This document shows, in pieces, positions 18,076 to 24,984 of a stretch of DNA of 64,000 nucleotides; position 1 is the stretch's first letter, and every line of letters begins with the position of its first letter. This stretch comes from Acidobacteriota bacterium. Its GTDB lineage: Bacteria > Acidobacteriota > Vicinamibacteria > Vicinamibacterales > SCN-69-37. Both the position numbers and the translations under genes were made by a program. The stretch is from the NCBI GenBank assembly GCA_005799825.1, contig SYFT01000004.1, positions 1 to 64,000 of the forward strand, read 5' to 3'. Below the pieces are notes generated by a model that was not told where the DNA came from, did no database searches, and saw only the letters and a program-made list of their open reading frames with translations.

Positions 18076-18663
18076 ATGGCACTTGCGCTCCTGGTTTTCG
18101 CACTCGTCACATGCGGTATTGGCCTGGCTCACGCATTTGCACGAACAGTGGACGACATCGTGGCGAAAGACTACGCCACCAGGGGCGGTGCCGCGAAGTG
18201 GAAGTCGATTTAGACTCAAACAATGACCGGCACTGCGATAGGACAGGGTGCTGAGGCGGGCATCACGATCTACGGCAAGCGGCCGAAGGCTGACACCATG
18301 CAGGAGCAGTCTGACTTTGACAGGTCGCTGATCGAGTATCGCGCGAAGGGCCACACTGTTGAGTTGGTCGGCGCGGAAAGCGTTGGCGCAAAGAAGGCTC
18401 ATCACCTGAAGGTGAGCCGAAAAAGCATGCCGGCCCAGCACTTTTATCTCGATGTGGAGACCGATCTGGAATTCAAGGTCACCACCGAAGCCGGCCGTGG
18501 TCCTGCGACCGACGTGGAATTATCAGACTATCGCACCGTGGACGACGTGCCGGTGGCGCACATGATCCGCATCACGCAGAACGGTGTGGTGGTCGGCGAA
18601 CTCCGGATCGCCACGGTCGAGTTCAACGGGCTCCTCGCCGACGCGCTCTTTAAAGTGCGGTAG
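18076..18663 (+). pseudogene. broken outer-membrane lipoprotein-sorting-like gene
   Basis: From the ATG at 18076 the frame encodes a signal peptide (MALALLVFALVTCGIGLAHAF) and a family-typical start of the mature domain (VDDIVAKDYATRGGAAKWKS). A TAG at 18211-18213 then interrupts it. The same frame resumes with TMTGTAIGQGAEAGITIYGKRP and continues to 18663. Compared with related secreted proteins, the central segment between KRP and FDRSLIEYRAKG also seems deleted. Both lesions point to a decayed gene of the LolA/outer-membrane lipoprotein-sorting fold. The downstream ORF (18223-18663) alone could still be translated but would lack export. Confidence 0.65.
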
Positions 18664-18675
18664 AGCTGGAGCTCT

Positions 18676-18724
18676 CACTATGAATCTCCATGAAGATCCA
18701 TGAAGTGTCATGCTGTTCATAGTG
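18676..18724. repeat. inverted repeat between convergent genes
   Basis: CACTATGAA (18676-18684) and TTCATAGTG (18716-18724) are perfect 9-bp inverted copies around a loop containing repeated CCATGAAG words. It lies between the broken lipoprotein-like gene and the convergent decarboxylase and could act as a weak two-way terminator. Confidence 0.35.
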
Positions 18725-18738
18725 AAAATCCTGGGGTG

Positions 18739-20184
18739 TCAGCGAAACGCGTCAAGGGCTTCGTGCAGTAGGTCCCAGGCGCGGCGGAGGTGACGTTCCT
18801 CGGTGCGCAGGTTGCCGACGGCGAGGCGAATCACGATCTGTCCGTTCAGTGATGTGTGCGAGAGGAAGACGTCGCCGGACTTGTTGACGCGCTCGATCAG
18901 CGCATGGTTGAGTACGTCAAGGTTCCCAGCATAGGCATGTGGCGCAGACCTGAAACACACGACCGAGAAGGGCACAGGTGCCACGCGTTCAAAGTCCGGA
19001 TGGGCATCGACCCACGCGGCGAACACCTGCGCCAGCCGGCAGTGCTCGCGCAGGCGGGCGCGCACACCCTCGGCGCCGAAGTAACGCAGGATGGCCCACA
19101 ACTTCAGCGCCCGGAACCTGCGCCCCAGTTGGATGCCGGTGTCCATCAGGTTCTTCACTGCGCCCGCTTCCGGCGTCTTGAGATATTCGGGCGTCAGCGA
19201 AAACGCCTGGCGGATCACGTCCATGCGCGGAGTGAACAGCACGCTCAGATCAAACGGCGTGAACAACCACTTGTGGGGGTTCACAACAATCGAGTCGGCC
19301 TGGTCCAAGCCAGCGCGCATCCACGCAAATTCAGGAACCATGGCCATGACACCGGCATACGCCGCGTCCACGTGCAACCACGCGCCCTCGCGCCTGGCAA
19401 TCGCCGCAGCGGCTGGCACGTCATCGACCGATGTGCTTGATGTGGTGCCGATGGTGGCGACGATCGCCATCGGCGTGATGCCGGCGGCTCGGTCTTCGGC
19501 AATCGCCGCCTCGAGCGCGTCGATGCGCATGCTGAACGCACTGTCTGCCGAGATGCGTCGGAGCGAATCGTGACCAAGGCCGAGGGCGATAACGGCTTTG
19601 TCCACCGACGAGTGCGCGTGTTCGGACGCATAGACGCGCATGCGGGGCAGGCTGCGGCCCGCTAGACCCTTGGTGCGCACATCAGGCACAGCCACTTCAC
19701 GTGCCGCCGCCAGTGCGTGCAGCGTGGAGATGGAAGCCGTATCGTAGATGACCCCTTCCATCTGATCGGGTAGATGCATCAGGCGCGCGAGCCACCGCAG
19801 TGTGACCTCTTCGAGTTCGGTGGCCGCCGGAGACGTGCGCCAGAGCATCGCCTGCTGGTTGAGGGCCGACGAGACCAGGTCCATCAGGACGCCGGGCGCG
19901 CTGCCAGTAATGGCGAAGTAGGCGAAGAACCCCGGGTGGTTCCAGTGTGTGGCCGCCGGCAGGATGATGCGATCGAGGTCTGCGATGACCTGCTCGAACG
20001 GTTCAGGCTGCTCGGGCGCGTGGTCGGGTAGGGCCTTTCGCACGTCGCCAGGTAACACCTGCGACAGGACCGCGTGCGTTTCGATCTGTTCGAAGTAATC
20101 GGCCGCCCATTCCACGAGCGTGTGCGCGTAGCGCCGAAAGTCGTCCGGCGGCATGTCACCGAACGGCGGCTGTGCGGGTGTCAT
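18739..20184 (-). CDS. PLP-dependent group II amino-acid decarboxylase
   Basis: 481 aa, the size of aromatic-L-amino-acid decarboxylases. The PLP lysine is in SIVVNPHKWLFTPFDLSVLF, the PLP-ring Asp region in WLHVDAAYAGVMAM, and the N-terminal substrate region has HWNHPGFFAYFAITGS. Such enzymes decarboxylate Trp, Tyr, DOPA or related amino acids; specificity cannot be read from the sequence. It overlaps the upstream secreted phosphatase-like gene by 4 bp, forming a minus-strand operon with that gene and probably with the glycine-zipper protein gene. Confidence 0.88.
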   Translation of the reverse strand: MTPAQPPFGDMPPDDFRRYAHTLVEWAADYFEQIETHAVLSQVLPGDVRKALPDHAPEQPEPFEQVIADLDRIILPAATHWNHPGFFAYFAITGSAPGVLMDLVSSALNQQAMLWRTSPAATELEEVTLRWLARLMHLPDQMEGVIYDTASISTLHALAAAREVAVPDVRTKGLAGRSLPRMRVYASEHAHSSVDKAVIALGLGHDSLRRISADSAFSMRIDALEAAIAEDRAAGITPMAIVATIGTTSSTSVDDVPAAAAIARREGAWLHVDAAYAGVMAMVPEFAWMRAGLDQADSIVVNPHKWLFTPFDLSVLFTPRMDVIRQAFSLTPEYLKTPEAGAVKNLMDTGIQLGRRFRALKLWAILRYFGAEGVRARLREHCRLAQVFAAWVDAHPDFERVAPVPFSVVCFRSAPHAYAGNLDVLNHALIERVNKSGDVFLSHTSLNGQIVIRLAVGNLRTEERHLRRAWDLLHEALDAFR

Positions 20185-20732
20185 CCCTTGTGCGTCGCGA
20201 CGTACTCAAGCGCGAATTTCTGCAACGCGTCACTCGAGAGGCCAATCGCTTTCGCTTCGGCCACGGCCTGTTCTTCAGGCCACTTGTCCACCAGCATGCG
20301 CTTGATCAGCCACAAGGCGCCAACGCGATTGGCGCTGCCGCAGTGAATGAACAGTGGCTGGTTGTCGGTGTTCGCCACGATCTGCAGGAACTCGCCCGCC
20401 ACTTTCGGATCCGGCGTGGATCCCTTGAACGGCAGGTGGATGTATTTCAGGTCGACGGCTTCGGCAGCCGTTTGTGATTCGTCGATCAACACGCCGGCTT
20501 CGATCGCCTCGCGCAGGTTCAGCACGGCTTTGTAGCCAAGCTTCGCGATGTTCGCCAGTGCCTTGCTGTCCGTTGCTCCGGCGCACCCGACGGTGGCGTC
20601 AACTTTTGTGTAGTTCCGAACGCCCTCGATAGTTTCCTTCTGGGCTGTGGGAGTGGGCGGAGCGGTTGACGTCTGCGCCTGTCCGACACCGCCGAGGGCG
20701 AAAACTGCGGCGACAAGCAGAGCTCGAATCAT
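20181..20732 (-). CDS. secreted dual-specificity phosphatase-like / DUF442-type protein
   Basis: 183 aa with a signal peptide (MIRALLVAAVFALGGVGQAQT). The domain shows VLNLREAIEAGVLIDE and the active-site loop FIHCGSANRVGALW. That loop has a Cys and Arg separated by four residues, as in the beta-lactamase-hydrolase-like (DUF442) group, rather than the HCX5R of classical PTPs. A phosphatase or sulfur-transfer role in the periplasm is therefore possible. It overlaps the decarboxylase start by 4 bp. Confidence 0.72.
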   Translation of the reverse strand: MIRALLVAAVFALGGVGQAQTSTAPPTPTAQKETIEGVRNYTKVDATVGCAGATDSKALANIAKLGYKAVLNLREAIEAGVLIDESQTAAEAVDLKYIHLPFKGSTPDPKVAGEFLQIVANTDNQPLFIHCGSANRVGALWLIKRMLVDKWPEEQAVAEAKAIGLSSDALQKFALEYVATHKG

Positions 20733-20767
20733 GCCCTGATTATACGGCCGGAGGCAGGATGGCGAAA

Positions 20768-21703
20768 TTACCGGCTAATCGCAACGGCCACCTCTTCGGC
20801 GAGCCGTACTGTCAACGGCGCGCCGGCGGCGATGGACGCTTCGCCGGATTCGGAGTTCATCACTGTGGCCGCGCCACCGGCACTACCAGCGACACTTCCG
20901 ATGACCGCACCCTTCTTGCCGCCGAGTAATCCGCCCAGGATCGCGCCGGCCACCGCGCCTGCACCGACCTTGGCTGTCGCATCGGCAGTCGGCGAGTCGC
21001 CCTCGCGGTAAATCGTGTCGGTCTTGATCGGCACGCGCATGCCATCCGCCAGAATCATCCGGTCGAACCGCAGTCCGATTCGTGAACGATTCCTGAACTT
21101 GCCACCACGTTCCACCAATGACACGGTGCCTTCCAGTCGTGTGCCGGCGGGAATCGCCGTGCGGCCATCCACCGTGACATCGCGACTAACGCTGGCGGAC
21201 ACGCGGTCTTCGAGGCGAGCGGTGCGAGTGGAGACAGCTTCGTCGAGACGGATGCCGATGACCGAGTGTTTTTCGACGGTCAGTTCTTTAAGTTGAATCC
21301 GCTGCGGTTCTGAAACTGGCGCGGCGACCTGCACGGGCGCGTCCGGCACATACCGTGGCGGTTCCACAGGTACAGGAGGCTGGGCCGGCGGCGCGACTGG
21401 CGGCTCCACGGACACGGCAGGCGGCTGGGTAACAGGTGTCTCCACCGGGGCTGTTTGCGGCGACACAGCGCCGACCGGTTCTGGGGTTCTTGCTGATGGC
21501 TGAGAGGAGGGCCTCGGGGTGGTGGTCTGTGCCGGCCTCGCAGGAGGCGGGACGGGCGTTGGGTCTGGATTTAAAATCGCCGCCGCCGGGGCCAGGTCCG
21601 ATGCCGCCGGGCGCATCGCGATGTAGCCCCCGGCCACCGCCGCCAGGCACCCCACGCTCACGAGCCCAAGGAGTTTGGCCGACACAAGTACAATAGATAG
21701 CAA
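20768..21703 (-). CDS. membrane-anchored Pro-rich protein with TrbI-like and glycine-zipper C-terminus
   Basis: 311 aa if the TTG at 21703 is used. It has GGAAGAGG 8 bp upstream and opens directly into the membrane segment (LLSIVLVSAKLLGLVSVGC). ATGs at 21748 and 21751 lack a ribosome site. After the anchor come about 130 residues of Pro/Val-rich linker. A beta domain follows, with IPAGTRLEGTVSLVERGGKF and RSRIGLRFDRMILADGM, resembling TrbI/VirB10-type export proteins. The GAGAVAGAILGGLLGGKKGA segment after that is a glycine zipper. It is probably an envelope-spanning structural protein; no conjugation genes are nearby, so a secretion-system role is not supported. Confidence 0.65.
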   Translation of the reverse strand: MLSIVLVSAKLLGLVSVGCLAAVAGGYIAMRPAASDLAPAAAILNPDPTPVPPPARPAQTTTPRPSSQPSARTPEPVGAVSPQTAPVETPVTQPPAVSVEPPVAPPAQPPVPVEPPRYVPDAPVQVAAPVSEPQRIQLKELTVEKHSVIGIRLDEAVSTRTARLEDRVSASVSRDVTVDGRTAIPAGTRLEGTVSLVERGGKFRNRSRIGLRFDRMILADGMRVPIKTDTIYREGDSPTADATAKVGAGAVAGAILGGLLGGKKGAVIGSVAGSAGGAATVMNSESGEASIAAGAPLTVRLAEEVAVAISR

Positions 21704-21829
21704 GGCCCGTACCTCTTCCAAATGCCACGCCGCTTGGGCCTTTGCCATCATAGTCGGCGGACGTCCGGACATTTGCCAACCATTGGGGACATGGCGTGTC
21801 CACGCGGCGCTACAGGGGCGTGGGGAATA

Positions 21830-22603
21830 ATGGGCCCATTGGCTCATTTACGAATCGCAGTAATCGGTGCTGGAATCATCGGCGCGGCCATCGCTGACGC
21901 ACTGACCGCGCGGGGCGCCCGGGTGTCCATGTACGACAGGCGATCCCCAGGCGCAGGCGCGTCGCAGGCCTCGGCCGGCGTGTTGTGTCCCTATACGGAA
22001 GGCTCGCCGGGCAGCCCCCTTCTTGCGCTCGGCGCGCGCAGCCTCGCCATGTGGGAGGGATGGGTGGAGCGGCTCCGCGCCAAGACCGCAGTGCCTTTTG
22101 CGTATGACCGGTGCGGCACACTCGAGATTGCCCTGAGCACCGACGAGGTCGCTCATCTGCGAAGTGCGCGCGATTGGCTGGCAGCCGAAGGCATCGGCCA
22201 TTAGTGGCTCGAGGGCGGTGCGCTGCGCAGGTTCGAGCCGACGGTCAGCACGTCAGCGCCGGCGGGACTTGCAATCTCTGGTCACGGATATGTGCAGGTG
22301 CCGGCGCTCGTGACGGCCCTGATGGCGTCGGCGCGTGCGCGGTGCGCCACGTGTGAAACGCCGGCCGAGATTATTCAGATCGACCAGAAGCGTGATGTCG
22401 TGCGTGTTCGCGTCGGCAACCGCGTAGATGAATTCGACCATGCCGTCATTGCCGCCGGTAGCTGGTCGCGCCGCGTGCGTGTGGCCGATGGGCCCGTCTT
22501 CCCCAAGCGGCCCATCCGCGGATAACTGCTGCATTTGAAGTGGCCCGGGCCGGCATTGCCGCAACGCTCCGTGTGGGGCGCGCGCTGTTACACCGTGCCT
22601 TGG
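21830..22603 (+). pseudogene. broken FAD-dependent glycine/D-amino-acid oxidase (thiO-like)
   Basis: The frame from the ATG at 21830 gives the FAD-binding start (IAVIGAGIIGAAIADALTAR) and the family segment SQASAGVLCPYTEGSP. It is broken by a TAG at 22202-22204 and a TAA at 22523-22525 while homology continues in the same frame (FEPTVSTSAPAGLAISGHGY and later VWGARCYTVPW). The TAA stands in the VRGQLLHL-like motif where a CAA (Gln) is expected. Homology ends abruptly near 22603, about 100 residues short of the C-terminus, at the junction with the convergent DUF3052-like pseudogene. It was an oxidase of the kind used for the glycine imine in thiamine synthesis. Confidence 0.75.
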
Positions 22604-22909
22604 CCGCTCCTGCGCATAAGCGCTTCGGTGACAACCGTCGACGCCCTCTTCGGCCACGCGATCCACATCATGCCCGCCGGTACCAATCGAGCCTTCCAAC
22701 GGACGATGCTGGATGCAAGTGTGCGGGCCTCGTCGGCAAACAGAATGACGCAGTCAACCGGACTGTTGCCCCTAGTGACCACGACCACATCGTCGGGCAG
22801 GGGAGCCAGTTCCTTGATGAAGCCGGCAGGCTCGCTCGCCAGCACCAGCCGGTGCCCCTGCGTGAGGCTGATCTTCTAAACAAACGATTTTGCCGTTACA
22901 TCCCGCCAT
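22588..22909 (-). pseudogene. broken DUF3052-like gene (frameshifted and 3'-truncated)
   Basis: From the ATG at 22909 the first residues (MAGCNGKIV) fit the family start (MAGYSGKPL-like). The next frame then carries KISLTQGHRLVLASEPAGF, LAPLPDDVVVV, VDCVILFADEA and MMWIAWPKRAS, all typical of DUF3052 proteins. A one-base shift near 22872-22880 separates the two parts, and in the second frame a TAG precedes KISL. The last 40 or so residues are missing at the point where the convergent thiO-like remnant begins. The function of the family is unknown to me. Confidence 0.65.
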
Positions 22910-22939
22910 GACCGCGGCAGTCTAGGCTAGTATTTCCCC

Positions 22940-24166
22940 ATGCGTCAGACACGAAGTTTCGGAACTCTTGCCGTCAGCCTGTGCGCCGCAGTTGGCGCGA
23001 TGTACGCTCAGCAGCAGGGCGTGGATTTGCGGCCGGCCAATGCGCCCGACCAGAAGCCCGCCTTTGCTGGCCAGACTGATGCGCCTGAGCGCCTGACGAA
23101 TGTCGCGTTCGAGGTCGTCACCGTTGCCCAGGGCCTCGAGGTTCCGTGGGGACTTGCGTTTCTACCGGGCGGGAAGATGCTAGTGACCGAGAAGCCCGGC
23201 CGCCTGCGAGTGGTGGCGGCCGACGGCACGCTGTCGGCGCCCGTCGTCGGAATGCCGCCGATCGCGACACGCGGACAGGGTGGGTTGCTCGACGTGGCGC
23301 TCGACCCGGCGTTCGCCACCACTCAACTCGTCTATTGGAGCTTCTCCGAAGCGCAGGAAGACATGACCAGCCATACAGCTGTCGCGCGGGGGAAATTCGT
23401 CGATGGCACCGAACCGCGCGTGGAGAATGCCCAGATCATCTACACACAGGCGCCGTCGCTGCGGTCGAATGGGCACTACGGGAGCCGCCTCGCGTTCGGA
23501 CGTGACGGTACGTTGTTTGTGGCACAAGGGGATCGGCAGGTACAAGCAGGTCGCCAACTCGTGCAGGAAATGGACTCGCTGCAGGGGAAGATTGTACGTA
23601 TCAATCCGGATGGTTCGAGCCCCAGGGACAACCCCTTCGTTGGCACGGCAGGCGCGCGGTCGGAGATTTGGTCGCTCGGTCACCGTAACATCCAGGCAGC
23701 CGCCATCAACCCCGCGACCGGCGAATTGTGGGAAGTGGAACACGGTACGCGCGGCGGCGACGAACTCAACATCGTGCGCAAGGGCAAGAACTACGGTTGG
23801 CCGGTGACGGCGTATGGCATCGAGTACCAGGGCAAGCCGATCACAGGCGGTATCACGGCGCAGGACGGCATGGAGCAGCCGGCGTACTACTGGGACCCCG
23901 TGATTGCCCCGAGCGGCATGATGTTCTACACCGCCGACTTGTTCCCGGCATGGAAGGGCAGCCTGTTCATCGGCGGCCTTGCCACCACGAACCTCGTGCG
24001 GCTCGACATCAAGGGTGACCGCGTCGTGAGTGAGGAGCGCCTGCTCAAGGACCTGCAGCCGAAGGCCGAGCGGATTCGTGACGTGCGCCAGGGCCCTGAG
24101 GGCGCCATCTACCTGCTCACCGACAACCCGCAGGGGCGAATTTTAAAGCTGGTCCCAAGGAAGTAG
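22940..24166 (+). CDS. PQQ-dependent aldose sugar dehydrogenase family protein
   Basis: 408 aa with a signal peptide ([19 protein letters not shown]). It is a six-bladed beta-propeller of the soluble glucose/aldose dehydrogenase (YliI) group that oxidises sugars in the periplasm with PQQ and calcium. Family landmarks: [70 protein letters not shown] and [16 protein letters not shown], which include the catalytic His/Arg region. It starts 30 bp downstream of the pseudogene pair. No PQQ synthesis genes are in the window. Confidence 0.9.
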   Translation: MRQTRSFGTLAVSLCAAVGAMYAQQQGVDLRPANAPDQKPAFAGQTDAPERLTNVAFEVVTVAQGLEVPWGLAFLPGGKMLVTEKPGRLRVVAADGTLSAPVVGMPPIATRGQGGLLDVALDPAFATTQLVYWSFSEAQEDMTSHTAVARGKFVDGTEPRVENAQIIYTQAPSLRSNGHYGSRLAFGRDGTLFVAQGDRQVQAGRQLVQEMDSLQGKIVRINPDGSSPRDNPFVGTAGARSEIWSLGHRNIQAAAINPATGELWEVEHGTRGGDELNIVRKGKNYGWPVTAYGIEYQGKPITGGITAQDGMEQPAYYWDPVIAPSGMMFYTADLFPAWKGSLFIGGLATTNLVRLDIKGDRVVSEERLLKDLQPKAERIRDVRQGPEGAIYLLTDNPQGRILKLVPRK

Positions 24167-24177
24167 TCCGCGCCAGC

Positions 24178-24465
24178 ATGCACAGCCTGAACTCCACTGA
24201 ACTTCGCGCGGCGTTGGCGGGCCTGCCGGGTTGGGTGGCTGACGCGTCGGCTATCAGTCGAACGTTCACCTGTCTGTCGTTCCCCGAGGCGATGGCTTTT
24301 GCGGGCCGCGTCGCCACCTACGCCGAGTCCGTGGATCACCACCCCGACCTGCTCATCAGCTATCAAAAGGTCACCGTTACGTGGTCCACGCACAGCGCGG
24401 GCGGTGTGACCGACAAGGACCTGGCGGCCGCAAGGGCGACCGATGCCAGGTTCCTCACCCCGTGA
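24178..24465 (+). CDS. phhB: pterin-4a-carbinolamine dehydratase
   Basis: 95 aa, the normal size. It dehydrates 4a-hydroxytetrahydrobiopterin formed by aromatic amino-acid hydroxylases and may also assist molybdopterin metabolism. The family signature is intact: AESVDHHPDLLISYQKVTV with the catalytic His pair, then WSTHSAGGVTDKDLAAAR. It follows the sugar dehydrogenase by 11 bp and is followed 7 bp later by the MerR-type gene, giving a probable operon. No phenylalanine hydroxylase gene is present in the window. Confidence 0.9.
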   Translation: MHSLNSTELRAALAGLPGWVADASAISRTFTCLSFPEAMAFAGRVATYAESVDHHPDLLISYQKVTVTWSTHSAGGVTDKDLAAARATDARFLTP

Positions 24466-24472
24466 CGCGCCG

Positions 24473-24928
24473 ATGAAGCTGAAGTCTTCCTACTCCGCCC
24501 GCGACGTTGCGGCCCAAACCGGGCTGACCGGCAAGCAACTGCAGTGGTGGGATGAGGCGCGCGTCTTCCAGCCCTCCATCGCGCCGCGGAAAACCGACCA
24601 GGGTGGCTTCACCGAGCGGCGGTACTCGCCCGTGGACGTGCTTGAACTCTTCGCGCTCGCCGACCTGCGCCGTCGCGGCTTCGACAACGCCACACTCAAG
24701 CAGATGATGGAGGCCCTGCGCGACTACTTCCGCCGCCGCCTCTTTGAAACCTTGGATGATGCGGGGGATTTGAGACTGCTGACCAATGGCGTCGGGCTGT
24801 TCCTTGAGACGAGACAAGGCCACGTATTTGACCTTCTCGTGGACCCTACCCAGGCGTTGCTTGGTGCTGAGGTGCTCAAGCTGAAGCCAGTCAAGGGGAA
24901 GGCCGTGAGGAAGAAAAGCGCCAGTTAG
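24473..24928 (+). CDS. MerR-family transcriptional regulator-like protein
   Basis: 151 aa from the ATG at 24473; the ORF start at 24443 lies inside phhB. The N-terminal helix-turn-helix region reads YSARDVAAQTGLTGKQLQWWDEARVF, then ERRYSPVDVLELFALADLRRRGF with the wing, as in MerR proteins. There is no cysteine set for metal sensing. The C-terminal part has a Lys-rich end (KPVKGKAVRKKSAS). Its ligand and target are unknown; the neighbours do not suggest one clearly. Confidence 0.78.
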   Translation: MKLKSSYSARDVAAQTGLTGKQLQWWDEARVFQPSIAPRKTDQGGFTERRYSPVDVLELFALADLRRRGFDNATLKQMMEALRDYFRRRLFETLDDAGDLRLLTNGVGLFLETRQGHVFDLLVDPTQALLGAEVLKLKPVKGKAVRKKSAS

Positions 24929-24935
24929 CTCCGCC

Positions 24936-24973
24936 AATTCCAGAGTTCCGCAGTTCCGCCACTTCCGTCAGTT
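24936..24973. repeat. octamer short tandem repeat array
   Basis: Units AATTCCAG, AGTTCCGC and AGTTCCGC are followed by a slightly irregular ACTTCCGT-C-AGTTAAC. The ANTTCCNN unit is shared with the array at 4477-4508. It fills the gap between the MerR-like gene and the M14 peptidase gene. Confidence 0.6.
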
Positions 24974-24984
24974 AACATGCCCCT

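Noticed and set aside
20768-21703. TrbI/VirB10-like domain as evidence of a conjugation or type IV secretion locus
   Set aside because: No other secretion or mating genes are nearby; the neighbours are a phosphatase-like protein and a decarboxylase.
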